DNA of 64,000 bases from CAWJPY01 sp963844865 (GCA_963844865.1 CAWJPY010000001.1:248001-312000); one strand, 5' to 3'; positions 16,016 through 26,297 are shown, counted from the stretch's first letter. The notes: generated from the letters alone by a model not told the origin. Program-made: numbers and translations.

Positions 16016-18622
16016 TCAGAAGGTCCCGGCGGCGGTAAGCACCAACCGATCGGGATGGAGGTGGCGGCCGATGGCCGCCATGACCTCGTCCCTGCTCACC
16101 GCCTGGAGCCGCTCGGGGAAGAGGTCCAGGTGGTCCACGGTCTGGCCGGCCGTCAGCGCCGCCACCAGCTCTCTGGCCACTCCGGAGTTGGTGGCGAGGC
16201 CGACCCGGTAGGCCCCGGCCTGGGCGGTACGCTCCTGGGCAAGCTCCTCCGGACGGGGCCCCTCCACCACGTAGGTGTCGATCACCGAACGGCAGACCGC
16301 CACGGCCCGGTCCAGGTTCGCGGCCGACACGGTCAGGAAGGTGGCCCAGGGGCCGGGGATCCGCAGCGTCCCGAAGAAGCGCGAGTAGATGCCGTAGGTG
16401 AGGCCTTCGCCATCACGCACCGCCATGCCGAGACGGGAGGTCAACGTGGACTGCCCGAGACAGGAGTTGGCCAGCAGGGTTGCCCCATAGTCGGGCTGCT
16501 CCCGCGTGAGCATGCCACGATGCCCGAGGAAGACGTCCAGGTTGGGTCGGTCCTCCACCTCGACGCGCTCCTCGGTCGGCGGCGCCGCCGTCTCCGCCAG
16601 CGGCCAGTCGGCCGGCGCGGTCGGGCCGGCTGACCAGCCCTCCAGCAGACCACCAAGCAGCTCCTCGACCGCGCCCACGTGGACGTCCCCGACCACGGCG
16701 AGCACCATGCCGTCTGGGCCGTAATGGGCGCCGTGGAAGGCGGTCAGGTCCTGAGCCGTCAGCGCCGCCACCTCGCCCTCGCGCGCTGCGATCGGACGCT
16801 GGTGCAGGGGGTGGCCCGCCGGGTAGAGATGACGAGTGAGGGCTGCGTAGGCGAGGGCATGGGTATCCTCGCGCTCCCGTCGCAGCGCACCCAACACGCG
16901 GGTGCGCAGCTTCTCCAGCTCATCGGGGGGGAAGGTGGGGCGCCGCAGCATGTCCACCATCAGGCGGGCCAGGCGCGGCAGCTCCTCGGCCAGCCCCTGG
17001 CCGGAGAAGGAGACGACGGTGGGGTTGCCGGCGGACGCGCGGATGCCCACCTGGAGGCCATGGTCCTCCAGCTCGCGGGCCAGCTCGAGGCGGTCCGCCG
17101 CCGCCGTGCCCCGCTCCAGCATCGCCGCGGTGAGGGCCGGCACCGTGAAGCGCCCGTCGCCGCTGTGGGCCAGGCCTGCGGCCACCGTCCCCGCCATGGT
17201 GACGGTGGGAGCGTGGGCGTTGGGCAGCACCACCAGGCGTGCACCGCCCGGCAACGAACGCACCCCCACGCGTTCCGCAAAGGGACGGTGGAGGTAGCAG
17301 GGCTGGGGCCCGGAGGTGGTGACGGGAGCCCCGCCCCGGGTCGGTCCCTCGGGCACGAACCAGCCGGCGGTGAGGCGCCGGTCGTCCAGATAGGCGTCTG
17401 CCACCCGGACCAGGTCGTCGGCCGTCACCGCCGACACCTCCTCCAGCTCCCGCAGGAAGAGGCGCCAGTCGCCGGCCGCCACGGCTTCGGTGAGGCCCGC
17501 CATGATGCGTCCCGGCGACTCCCGCTGGAACGCGAGATCGGTGCGGGTCTGGGCCTTGGCCCGTGCCACCTCCTCGGCGGAGGGAGGTTCCCGGCGCAGG
17601 CGCGCCACCTCCTCGCGGACGGCCTCCTCGACCTCGAGGTGCTCGACGCCGGGCGCGAGGGTGGCCAAGATCTGGAAGAGGCCGGGATCGTGGAGGGCCA
17701 GGGCGCCGGCGTGGATACCGAGGCACCTGTTGCTCTCCACGAGTCGCTGCTCGAGGCGCGAGGTGACCCCGTCGGCCAGGATCTGCACCAGGACGTCGAG
17801 GCCCGCCAGGTCGGGGTGGAGCGCGTTGGGGATGTGCCAGTTGAGGGCCAGACAACCGACCTCGCCGGCCCGGTGGACCTGGAAGCGACGCTCCCCCCGC
17901 TGCTCGCTCTCGCGGTTGGTGGGCTCGGGGAACGCTGCGGTTGCCGGCGGCAGCCCACCGAAGCCCCGCTCCACCTCCGCCAGGGCCTTCTCCTCGTCCA
18001 TGTCGCCCACCACCAGCACGGTGGCGTTGTCCGGATGGTAGTAGGTGTCGTAGAAGCGCCGGATGGTCTCAGCCGTCACGCGCTCCACGTCCCCTCGCCA
18101 GCCGATGGTCGGGTGGTGATAGGGATGCTCCAGGTAGGCGTGGGCGAAGCTCTCCTTGAGCAGCAGCTCGAAGGGGTCGTTCTCCCCCATCTCCAGCTCG
18201 TTCAGCACCACGGTCCGCTCGCTGGCCAGGTCCGAGTCCCGCACCAGAGCCCCGCGGATGCGGTCCGACTCGATGTCCACCGCCAGAGGCAGTTCCTCCA
18301 CCGGCAGGACCTCGTAGTAGTTCGTGCGGTCCAGCCACGTGGTGGCGTTGAAGCCGGCACCGACCCGGTGCAGGAGGCGGGCGATCTCCGTTCCACGCTC
18401 GCGGTTGAACCGCCGCGTGCCCTTGAACATGAGGTGCTCGAGAATATGGGTCGCGCCGGTGTGTCCGGTCCCCTCGTGCCGCGAGCCCACTCGATAGACC
18501 ACACCGAACCCGACCACGGGGGCCACCGGGGTCGGCCAGGTGAGAACCACCAGACCGTTGGCCCGGTGGCGCCACTCACTGACGCCCTCCTGCCGGTCGC
18601 AGAGCTCGAAACGGTGCTCCAT
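16016..18622 (-). CDS. M16 family zinc metallopeptidase (two-domain, processing-peptidase type)
   Basis: An 868-residue protein made of two homologous halves. The N-terminal half has the inverted zinc motif His-x-x-Glu-His (HILEH, near residues 59-63 from the ATG start) in GATHILEHLMFKGT. The third ligand is a Glu in VVLNELEMGENDPFE. The second half (from about 440) repeats the fold without the zinc motif but keeps the substrate-binding region. No signal peptide is obvious, so the location is uncertain. The ATG at 18622 follows GGAAGGTG; a GTG one codon earlier is possible. It is the last gene of the minus-strand pilus block and follows an unknown membrane protein by 58 bases. Confidence 0.93.
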   Translation of the reverse strand: MEHRFELCDRQEGVSEWRHRANGLVVLTWPTPVAPVVGFGVVYRVGSRHEGTGHTGATHILEHLMFKGTRRFNRERGTEIARLLHRVGAGFNATTWLDRTNYYEVLPVEELPLAVDIESDRIRGALVRDSDLASERTVVLNELEMGENDPFELLLKESFAHAYLEHPYHHPTIGWRGDVERVTAETIRRFYDTYYHPDNATVLVVGDMDEEKALAEVERGFGGLPPATAAFPEPTNRESEQRGERRFQVHRAGEVGCLALNWHIPNALHPDLAGLDVLVQILADGVTSRLEQRLVESNRCLGIHAGALALHDPGLFQILATLAPGVEHLEVEEAVREEVARLRREPPSAEEVARAKAQTRTDLAFQRESPGRIMAGLTEAVAAGDWRLFLRELEEVSAVTADDLVRVADAYLDDRRLTAGWFVPEGPTRGGAPVTTSGPQPCYLHRPFAERVGVRSLPGGARLVVLPNAHAPTVTMAGTVAAGLAHSGDGRFTVPALTAAMLERGTAAADRLELARELEDHGLQVGIRASAGNPTVVSFSGQGLAEELPRLARLMVDMLRRPTFPPDELEKLRTRVLGALRREREDTHALAYAALTRHLYPAGHPLHQRPIAAREGEVAALTAQDLTAFHGAHYGPDGMVLAVVGDVHVGAVEELLGGLLEGWSAGPTAPADWPLAETAAPPTEERVEVEDRPNLDVFLGHRGMLTREQPDYGATLLANSCLGQSTLTSRLGMAVRDGEGLTYGIYSRFFGTLRIPGPWATFLTVSAANLDRAVAVCRSVIDTYVVEGPRPEELAQERTAQAGAYRVGLATNSGVARELVAALTAGQTVDHLDLFPERLQAVSRDEVMAAIGRHLHPDRLVLTAAGTF

Positions 18623-18680
18623 CACCTTCCGCTGGAGCGAACCGATGCCCGCGGGCCCGCATTCCGGGACGTGAGCATCC

Positions 18681-19139
18681 CTACTGAAAGCGGACGGGGG
18701 TCGCGCGCTTGTCGGCCAGGCGCTTCTCCACCACCACCTCGAGACGTTCGATAGAGTCCACCGGCTCGGCGGGACGCTGGCTGCCCCCGAGCACCGCCAC
18801 CTCGCCGGCGTCGGCCCGCACCAGATCGACGAAGGTCACTCGACGGGGACCACCTCTGGAAAGGTAGTGGACGCTGACCCGGAGCTGGCCGTAACAGCCG
18901 CGGGGCTCCCGGCAGCGCAGGCTGCAGCGCCACTGGGTGCTCCCGTTCCGCACCACCCCGCTGACCTCCTCGGTCTCGATCGCGAGACGGGGGGAGTCGG
19001 TGGGCACGTCGGAGGCGACGAAGTCGACCGGCGTCGGCGGACGACGGGGGGGTCCGAGGGCGCGCCACGCCAGGACCCCGGCGAGGATCACCCCCACACC
19101 GAGCGCAACCAGCAGGATCACTCTCGCGCGCCGCATCAT
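18681..19139 (-). CDS. unknown single-helix membrane-anchored protein
   Basis: 152 residues, unrecognised. A basic start (MMRRAR) and one hydrophobic helix (about residues 7-27, VILLVALGVGVILAGVLAWRAL) precede a soluble part with four cysteines around CSLRCREPRGC, which could form disulfides outside the cytoplasm. The start is taken at the ATG pair at 19139; the frame upstream of it overlaps the preceding gene. It is separated from that gene by only 4 bases and lies between it and the M16 peptidase. Its place in the operon suggests an envelope or pilus-related task, which is inference only. Confidence 0.72.
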   Translation of the reverse strand: MMRRARVILLVALGVGVILAGVLAWRALGPPRRPPTPVDFVASDVPTDSPRLAIETEEVSGVVRNGSTQWRCSLRCREPRGCYGQLRVSVHYLSRGGPRRVTFVDLVRADAGEVAVLGGSQRPAEPVDSIERLEVVVEKRLADKRATPVRFQ

Positions 19140-19143
19140 CGCT

Positions 19144-19938
19144 CTACTGGAAGGGCTTGTCCCGCCGACCCTGGCCGGCCGCGGGCTGTCCTGATCGACC
19201 GGCGGCCTCCTTGTCTCCGGACGCGTCCCCACGCTGCATCCAGATGACCGAGGCCCGGATGTCCGGCTGCGCCTTGTCGGGGGGGGTGGGGGCGCTGAAT
19301 GACTGGCTGAACACGCCCTTTTCCCCGGGCATGAGCTGGCTGGCCACCGCCACCTCACCGCTCCACGGAGCCTGCCCGCGCTGTGCCAGGGTCTGGAGCT
19401 GGACCTTGACGTTGATCACCGGCTGCGCGCCGTGGTTGACCACCTCGCCCTCCACCAGCCACTTATCCTCACCCTGGGAGGTGAGGTGGAGGTTGTTGAG
19501 GACGACCCGACCGCCCACCGAGTAGCCCGAGGGCGGTTCACTGGCAGACGTCTGACCTTCCGCCTCCCCCCCCTCCTCGGGCGCCTGGTCGCGCACGTGC
19601 TTGACGTCTGCGTCAGTGATGGAGAGGCCGCCCGACGACGGCCGCTCCGAGGGCAGGGCCAGCTTCTTGCCCTTGGAGAGGGACGGTGGAGCGTCATTCT
19701 CCGCCGCTGACTGAGCCGAGGCATCCTCGGCCTCCGGCTCCCGCAGCGACGCCAGGTCGACGTCGGCCACGTCGTAGGCCACCTGGCGGCCGTCGGCGAG
19801 GGTCAGCATGACGTACGAGCCGGTCACGAGGTATGCGGACGCCTGGATGGCCGTCCCGTCGCGCAGATGGACCTCGACCGCGAGGGCCGGCAAGGCGGCC
19901 AAGGCGGCGGCGAGCGACAGCAGGACGATCTTCCTCAT
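19144..19938 (-). CDS. exported protein of unknown function with FxLYD-like C-terminal domain
   Basis: 264 residues with a clear signal peptide (MRKIVLLSLAAALAALPALA). The mature N-terminus (VEVHLRDGTAIQASAYLVTGSYVMLTL) resembles a small SH3-like beta-barrel, followed by a low-complexity acidic linker. A beta-sandwich (about 150-245) with LVEGEVVNHGAQPVINVKVQL is reminiscent of FxLYD or CARDB folds. The ATG at 19938 lies 4 bases after the pilY1 stop, and the next gene is also 4 bases away, so all are translated from one message. A role in pilus surface display is plausible but unproven. Confidence 0.72.
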   Translation of the reverse strand: MRKIVLLSLAAALAALPALAVEVHLRDGTAIQASAYLVTGSYVMLTLADGRQVAYDVADVDLASLREPEAEDASAQSAAENDAPPSLSKGKKLALPSERPSSGGLSITDADVKHVRDQAPEEGGEAEGQTSASEPPSGYSVGGRVVLNNLHLTSQGEDKWLVEGEVVNHGAQPVINVKVQLQTLAQRGQAPWSGEVAVASQLMPGEKGVFSQSFSAPTPPDKAQPDIRASVIWMQRGDASGDKEAAGRSGQPAAGQGRRDKPFQ

Positions 19939-19942
19939 GGCC

Positions 19943-22900
19943 TCAGTCCTGACGCCAGTTGGTGGCCGAGTAGCCGGTGGAGTTGACGAACTCCTCGGTC
20001 GGACCCGGCGAGGCTTCGCTGAGGGTGCCGGTGACGTAGGTGATGCCGTTGATGGTGTAGTCCTCGACCCCTGTGATGACGTCATTGAGCGCCGTCTCCT
20101 CTCCCTGGCCGCACTTGAACCAGAGGTTGTACATGCGGCCGATGCCGAAGGCCGTACAGAGATTGTCCGTGTCCTCGGGCCGATCCGCCGGCTCCGTCCC
20201 GCACATGTCCGGTGGGCCGTCCACGGTGTCGTCGGTCGCCTCGAAGGTCGGGAACACGACGTGACCGTTGATCACTGTCGCCTCGAAGTTCACCTTCTCG
20301 TTGGCGCGCAACGTCAGGTACCACCCGTAGCGACCATTGTCGGGATCCAGGTCCGAGCCGTCGCTGCACTCGTAGTCGCCGTTGAGATCGGCGTAGCTGT
20401 GCTCGGTGAGGTTGGAGACACCGCGCGTCGTGTCGTCCACGTCCATGACGAAGTAGAAGGCGTTCACCTGATTGGAGGACCCGTCCACCACCGCCGACCG
20501 GTCACCCAGATCGGCGCGGTCGCCGGAGCCGATGGCCAGGGCCCACTGGAAGCCGCGGCCCGCGAAGCCCACCGGCACCGTGACCGGGCGGGCGAAGAAG
20601 CGCTGCCGGAGCTCCATGCCGCCGGCCAGGTTGGCGGCGCTGAGGTCGTAGATCTTGGTGAGCGTGCCGCCGCCGCCGTCGCTCGTGAGCTCCGGCCCCG
20701 TGGACGCCGAGCTGTTGGGCTTGGGGTAGCTGATCCGCCACAGACCGCCGTCGCTGTCGCCGAAGTAGATGCGGTCGTGGTAGCCGTCGAGGTCCGAGTC
20801 GAGGGCGGTGAAGCTGCCCGGCACCGCGACACCGATGTTGTGCTTGACCAGGATCTCGCCGGTCTCGATGTTCACGCCGTAGACGTAGAGACCGGTGTAG
20901 TTGGTGCCGTCGTCCTCGTCCTCGTCCATGTCCCAGCCACCGCCGAAGAAGGCCACGAACACGTCGTCGGGCTGGTCCGCCGAGGAGCTGTTGTAGACCG
21001 CGATCCTGGCCACGGCCGGCTTGGACCAGGTCCACCCGAGGTCAGGCTTGGTGTTGGAATCCCAGTCCGAGGTGTCCTCGAACTCCCACAGGACCTTGGG
21101 GTACGCGCCGGAGCAGGTCGTGCCGCCGCTCCCGGAGCCGGCGAGGCATCCCGGCAGCACCGACGCCGTCGGCGTGCCATCTCCGTCGAGGGGGTCGGGC
21201 TGGGTGATGTCGAGGGCGACGAGCCCGCGGCCCCCTCTGCGCATGGTGGCCAGGGCCACCGTCCGCCACTCGCGGTCGGCGTCCGCCGCCGGGGCGATGA
21301 ACGCGTCGGCGACGGTGATCTGGCCGTCCACCAGGTAGTCCTGCTGGGGCACGTTCACCAGGTTGTGGAGCTTGTCGAAGACGGCGTGGGGGACGTAGGC
21401 GAAGAGCTCGGTACCGTTGCCCAGGTCGTGCTGGTCGGCGTAGTCGGTGGTGTCACGGTTGTAGAAGCCGGCGTCGAAGGCGTGCAGCATGCCGTCGTTG
21501 GCGCCCGCCAGGGCCACCCGCCGGCGCTTGGACTGCCGGACCATGAAGTCCGGGTAGCCGTGGGCGCTGCCGAAGCCGTAGTCGTAGTAGTACATGGAGG
21601 TGTTGGGGGGGTTCACCAGCACTGGTTGCGAGTGGTACACATCGCCCAGGGCGGGCCAGATCTCCTGCAGGGGCCCCCCGAGGTCGTCCACGGGCCGCCC
21701 GCCAGGGTAGAGGCCCGAGACGTCCGGCCAGCGGGGATCGGGAGTGGTGCTGGTGTCGTCGTCCTCCCACATGTAGCGCAGGAAGTTCACAACCTCTTGG
21801 ACCTCCAGGCTCGAGGCCGGGGACGCCGGGTTGAGCAGGCTCGCGAAAGCCGTGCGGAGGGTGTCGTTGCCGCCGGCCTTGATATCGGCCAGGTCGTAGC
21901 GCGACCACACCCCTCCCGACTCCAGGCCCATGAAGACCTCCCGCTTGGGGTCGGCCGTCGTGCTGTCCAGGACCTGCTGCTTGAGCACGGCTCCCGCGTC
22001 CCACAGCGCCTGAGAGAAGTCGATCTGGCAGTCGTCGGTGGCGGGCAGGGTGGGCACGTCCTTATTGAGCCTGAAGGCGTAGAGGGAACCTTCCCAGAGC
22101 GAGCGCTCCTTGCGGGGGACGAAGAAGGGGAACACGGCCAGGTAGTCCCGGGTCTCGTGGTAGCCGCCCATCGCGGAGGCCGGCGGCGCCACCTTGAACG
22201 GGGAGAAGGAGCGGTTGCGCTCCTCCAGGCGGTTGATGACGTCATACAGCACGTTGCTCAGCTCGGTGGCGTCCGCCGCCGTGCGGAACTCGCCGCCGGT
22301 GTTGTCGCTGACGCACTTCACCGGCGACTCCCCTCCCGTGGTGAAGCCGCCCGCGAAGCCGACGGTGAAGATCTTGACCGGGTCCAGCTCGGGGTCCCCC
22401 TGGGCCGCGGGATCGGCGAACTTCATGGCCGCGTCGCACGCGGCCTCGTAGTCGGGCACCGGACTGTCCAGAGGGCACTGCTCCTCACCGTCGGTGATGA
22501 GGATGACGTACCAGCTCCGGCAGGCCGCCATGGAGTCGTTGCGCCACGACCCGCCCTCGCCCCGCTTGCTCTTGTACCACTCGTAGGCGTCCTCCAGGGA
22601 GGCGGCGATGGGCGTCGACCCGTAGCTGATCACCGGCACCGGGTTGTAGGTGGCGCTCCCAGGGTCGGTGTCGAAGGCGTCCTCGAAGCACAGGTCCGCG
22701 TTCCCCAGCACCCCGTCGCCACAGCTGCCCGGGGTCTGGTGGTCCACCAGGTCCACCGCGGTCGCCATGGGCTCGAGGAAGGCCTGGAGGTCGCTCACGT
22801 TGAGGCCCTCCCCGTCGTCAGCCGGATCGGGCAGGTCCACGGCCAGGCTCCAGCCCTCGCAGGCCTGCTCGGCATCGTGGGAGACGTCGTTGTCGATGCG

Positions 22901-24022
22901 GCCGTCGAAGTCCACGGCCACCTTGGCGTAGTCCTGCAGGACGGCATCGTAGAGGTGCTTGAACTCCAGGGTCTCGACCTTCTCGCCGCTGGTCGCCGAG
23001 TCGTAGAGGTCCCAGCCGCCGCCGGCGGCGGTGGTGGCGCTCCACCCCAGCCAGTCGTCGCACACCTGGTAGCAGGACTCCTCCCAGGCGGCGACCGCCA
23101 GGTTGTCGAAACGGTGGTTGACGCTGAGGTTCTCGGTGCCCCCGGCGAAGAGGCCCGCCATGCCGGGGGTGAGACTGGTCCCGCCCTCCAGCCACTCGGT
23201 CACGGTGCACCAGCAGTCGGGGCTGGCGCTGGGACAGGATGAGCCGCAGCCTCGGAACGAGGCGCTGGTACCCACCGGGTTGTACACGCGCTGAACCTGG
23301 ACCTGGAGGTTGCTGCAGAAGGTACGCACCCGAACCCTGTAGACGTGGGATCCCTCCCCCACCATGGTCCGGTCGGCGGCGTAGCTCGAGCCGGTGTCGA
23401 GCTCCACGAAGCCGCCGCCGACCTCATCGCCCGGGCTCCAGGTCGAGTCGGTCAGGCGCACCAGGTGCCAGCGGGCGCGGGCCCCGTTGCGCGCCTGCGC
23501 CGCGGTGGGGAACTGGTCGAAGTAGACGACGTAGCCGCGGTCGATGGCACCGTCCGAGTCGTCATCGTGGAGACCGAAGGCGACACCCGCCTCCTCGTTC
23601 CCCACCGGCGAGATATCTACCTGGATCTCCATGTTCGTCCACCGGGTCGCGTCCGATCCGGACCCGTCGATCACCAGCACCGTGCGCCGGCCCAGCCAGG
23701 CTTGGCCCTCGCGCACCATGCGGCTACCCCAGACGCCGCCTTTCGCGTCGTCCACGCTCCCCAGCGTCTCCTGGTCCCACCAGTCCGCCGTCCACCCGGT
23801 CGCCGGCCACTGATACACGGTGTAGTCGGCCGCCAGTCGATCGACCTCGAAGTCGTCGAAGAAGAACTGGACCGGGTCCGTGGAGGGGAAGAAGGCGCCC
23901 CACGCCGACGGGTGTCCGGCCACCAGGACGAGGAGGAGGCCGGCGGCCAAGGCGAGCGTGGGCGTGGCGCGCCGGACTGCCGCCAGTCGGGGTGCGGATC
24001 GCTGCTGTATGAGCATTCTCAT
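19943..24022 (-). CDS. pilY1: PilY1-like type IV pilus tip/biogenesis protein
   Basis: A 1359-residue exported protein. After a signal region (TPTLALAAGLLLVLVAG) comes a beta-rich N-terminal part (about 50-280). A VWA-like middle follows, containing WYVILITDGEEQC and IFTVGFAGG. The PilC-type beta-propeller is C-terminal, with blades such as RRVALAGANDGMLHAFDAGF, FAYVPHAVFDKLHNL and GGRGLVALDI. The loop DSDLDGYHDRIYFGDSDG looks like the calcium-binding site known from PilY1. PilY1 sits at the pilus tip, aids extension against PilT retraction and can bind surfaces. The ATG at 24022 has GGAGG five bases upstream. It ends 4 bases before the next gene. Confidence 0.92.
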   Translation of the reverse strand: MRMLIQQRSAPRLAAVRRATPTLALAAGLLLVLVAGHPSAWGAFFPSTDPVQFFFDDFEVDRLAADYTVYQWPATGWTADWWDQETLGSVDDAKGGVWGSRMVREGQAWLGRRTVLVIDGSGSDATRWTNMEIQVDISPVGNEEAGVAFGLHDDDSDGAIDRGYVVYFDQFPTAAQARNGARARWHLVRLTDSTWSPGDEVGGGFVELDTGSSYAADRTMVGEGSHVYRVRVRTFCSNLQVQVQRVYNPVGTSASFRGCGSSCPSASPDCWCTVTEWLEGGTSLTPGMAGLFAGGTENLSVNHRFDNLAVAAWEESCYQVCDDWLGWSATTAAGGGWDLYDSATSGEKVETLEFKHLYDAVLQDYAKVAVDFDGRIDNDVSHDAEQACEGWSLAVDLPDPADDGEGLNVSDLQAFLEPMATAVDLVDHQTPGSCGDGVLGNADLCFEDAFDTDPGSATYNPVPVISYGSTPIAASLEDAYEWYKSKRGEGGSWRNDSMAACRSWYVILITDGEEQCPLDSPVPDYEAACDAAMKFADPAAQGDPELDPVKIFTVGFAGGFTTGGESPVKCVSDNTGGEFRTAADATELSNVLYDVINRLEERNRSFSPFKVAPPASAMGGYHETRDYLAVFPFFVPRKERSLWEGSLYAFRLNKDVPTLPATDDCQIDFSQALWDAGAVLKQQVLDSTTADPKREVFMGLESGGVWSRYDLADIKAGGNDTLRTAFASLLNPASPASSLEVQEVVNFLRYMWEDDDTSTTPDPRWPDVSGLYPGGRPVDDLGGPLQEIWPALGDVYHSQPVLVNPPNTSMYYYDYGFGSAHGYPDFMVRQSKRRRVALAGANDGMLHAFDAGFYNRDTTDYADQHDLGNGTELFAYVPHAVFDKLHNLVNVPQQDYLVDGQITVADAFIAPAADADREWRTVALATMRRGGRGLVALDITQPDPLDGDGTPTASVLPGCLAGSGSGGTTCSGAYPKVLWEFEDTSDWDSNTKPDLGWTWSKPAVARIAVYNSSSADQPDDVFVAFFGGGWDMDEDEDDGTNYTGLYVYGVNIETGEILVKHNIGVAVPGSFTALDSDLDGYHDRIYFGDSDGGLWRISYPKPNSSASTGPELTSDGGGGTLTKIYDLSAANLAGGMELRQRFFARPVTVPVGFAGRGFQWALAIGSGDRADLGDRSAVVDGSSNQVNAFYFVMDVDDTTRGVSNLTEHSYADLNGDYECSDGSDLDPDNGRYGWYLTLRANEKVNFEATVINGHVVFPTFEATDDTVDGPPDMCGTEPADRPEDTDNLCTAFGIGRMYNLWFKCGQGEETALNDVITGVEDYTINGITYVTGTLSEASPGPTEEFVNSTGYSATNWRQD

Positions 24023-24036
24023 CTCCACCTCCCCGC

Positions 24037-26276
24037 CTACTGGAAGGGCCGGCGCGTTGGCGTGGCGGTCGCCGTCGGCGTGGCGGTCGGCGTCGCAGTC
24101 GGCGTCGCCGTCGGCGGCCTGGTCGGCGTCGCCGTCGGCGTCGCCGTCGGCGGTACCGGCGTCGGCGTCGCCGTCGGCGGCGTGGTCGGCGTCGCCGTCG
24201 GCGGCACCGGTGTCGGGGTCGCCGTCGGCGTGGCGGTCGGCGCCACCGTCGGCGTCGCTGTCGGCGGACGTGGCGTCGGCGTCGCTGTCGGCGGACGTGG
24301 CGTCGGCGTCGCTGTCGGCGGACGCGGCGTCGGCGTCGAAGTGGGCGGGCCCAACGTCGGCGTCACGGTCGGCGTCGCCGTCGGCGGACGCGGCGTCGGC
24401 GTCGCTGTCGGCGGGCCCAGCGTCGGCGTCGCTGTCGGCGGACGTGGCGTCGGGGTCACGGTCGGCGTCGCCGTCGGCGGCCTGGTCGGCGTCGCCGTCG
24501 GCGTCGCCGTCGGCGGCACCGGTGTCGGCGTCGGCGTCGGGGTGGCCTCGGTGATGAAGAAGGTCACGTGATCGGCCGGACCGTTGACGCCGTCGTCGTC
24601 GCGGGCATACACGTCCATCTGGTACCGACCGGGCGCCCAGGCCAGGTCATCGTAGACGTGCCTTTCGGTGCATGGCCCGTTCCCGCCGAAGAAACAGTAC
24701 GCAGCGACCCCCTCGCTATTTGTGTAGGTCGTACCACTCGCCACGTGGGTGATCGTGAAGTAGACCCGCACGATACCCCTGCCGTTGGCACACATATTGG
24801 GCGGGCAGTCCGGCCCGCAGTCGTCGGGATCCCAGGCATAGGCCTCGGGTGCCAGCCAGGGATTGCCGATGTTGAACACCTCGCCCTCACGAGGAGATTG
24901 GATGTCCACCACCGGATCGGAGAGACACGGGGTGGGGGTGGCGGTCGCCGTCGCCGTCGCGGTGGGTGTGTTGGTGGGCGTCGGAGTCGGCGTCCAGGTG
25001 GGGAGGGGGGTGGCGAGGTGGCAGACGCGCAGGTTGCGCTCCTCCTCCAGCTCCACGTACAAGAAGCGGTCCCAGCTCGAGTCACCGTCCAGGTCCGCAT
25101 CGTCGGTGGCCGGGTCTTGGTCGTAGTCGTCCACCCCCTCGTCGGGCACGGAAATGTTGCCGATCATCGCCCCGGTCGTGTCCACCCCCAGAAGATGGTT
25201 GGGCACGCTGGTGCCGGTGGCCGTGTCGACGACGGTGGTCGGAACGTGCAGGCGCACCCGCCGCCGCCACTGGAGGAGGGCGTTCGTGTCGGCGTCGAAG
25301 CTCTCCCAGGTGGACTGGCAGGCGTCCGCGTCGGGGTGGTTGTCAACGGGTCGCCGGTCCCAGACGTAGGCGTCCGCGTCGTCGATCGTGCCGTTGCCGT
25401 CGGAGTCGTAGCGCTCCCAGGGGTCGCAGCCCACCCCGAAGTCGGGGTCGGTGTCGCGGGTGCGGGCGTGGGGGAAGTCGTACAGCCAGGAGCTGTAGAT
25501 GAGGTTGCCGCCGGTGTCGCGCTCCCCGGTGCTGTAGAAGGGGAACACCCCGTCGCCGCAGTCGGTGCTGTCGCCGTCCTTCAGGCAGGTGTAGAAGTAG
25601 ACCGGGAGGGTGGCGTAGGTGAGGTTGGTGTTGAGGTCATAGGCGGTGAGCGGTCCATACCGCCCGGGGATCACCAGGTCCGCGTCGCCCGGATTGACGG
25701 GGGGGGCGACGTAGAGGTTGTACCCCACCAGCACATCGGGGGCGATGGCCTCGGCGGGGTTGAAGAGCTCGGCGTGGAACGCGTCCTGGGACGGACCGAA
25801 GCGGTAGGCGTAGCCCGGGGCCACCATGCGGAAGCGGTCCCGGAGGCGGGCCGAGCCGCTTCCCCCTGCCACGCCTTCCGGTACTCGTATACCCAGTGCT
25901 TCTGGGGAATGGCGCGATCGTCGTCGGGCAGGAGGTACTCCGGGTAACGGCCGAGGGCGAAGTTGGCCTGTTCAACGTTGGCCAGGAGCTCCCGCAGCAC
26001 CTTCTTGGCGATGCCCATGCGCGAGGCCGGGTCGTCGCCGGCGCCCGGGAGCATGGCATAGGGCGTGTCCAGGCCGCTGGTGGGAAGCACCTTCTCCGGG
26101 GTCCCCACCATGGACCCGGAGGCATCGAGGATGAACAGGATGTTCGGCGGCGCCCGCAGCTCGCGGAGGAAGTCCCTGTCGTCCGCGCCCACGGGGCGCG
26201 CCAGGACCACCGGCGCCAGAGCCAGCAGCAGCCACCACCCGATCCGGCCGCGTGTCATCTCAGACGTGGCTGTCAT
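24037..26276 (-). CDS. VWA-domain pilus-associated protein with Pro/Thr-rich stalk, one frameshift
   Basis: The N-terminal frame (26276 to about 25868) has a signal peptide and a VWA start with the metal motif DASGSM in PNILFILDASGSMVG, then EYRKAWQG. The C-terminal frame begins with GSGSARLRDRFRM. Adding one G to the run of five at 25862-25866 joins them to a protein of 746 residues. Next come a beta-rich domain with calcium-loop-like DSDGNGTIDDAD, a short TPTP linker and an Ig-like domain. Last is a stalk of about 165 residues of PPTATPT-type repeats ending in RRPFQ. Its place between pilX and pilY1 suggests a pilus tip or surface adhesin, possibly a split PilY1 N-terminal function. No cell-wall sorting signal is seen. 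Confidence 0.8.
24055..24545. repeat. coding low-complexity repeat for the Pro/Thr stalk
   Basis: About 490 bases built from six-base steps of the type GTCGGC and GTCGCC (minus-strand codons for Thr, Pro and Ala). They encode PTATPT and PRPPTATPT blocks. Recurrent longer modules such as GCGTCGGCGTCGCTGTCGGC make copy-number change by slippage likely. A shorter relative lies at about 24930-24995. The plus-strand Gly/Val-rich reading frame over it is an artefact. Confidence 0.9.
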
Positions 26277-26297
26277 GACTGCCCCCTCGCTCGGTCC

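Noticed and set aside
19808..23242. 1144-residue plus-strand reading frame opposite pilY1
   Set aside because: It is the antisense shadow of a recognisable PilY1; composition is Val/Gly/Arg/His-biased and shows no domain.
23345..24571. Gly/Val repeat protein (VGVAVG) on the plus strand
   Set aside because: It is the complement of the Pro/Thr stalk codons; the minus-strand gene has a signal peptide, VWA domain and operon context.
24037..25872. Independent gene starting at GTG 25872
   Set aside because: No ribosome-binding site or signal peptide; one added G joins it to the upstream VWA start.
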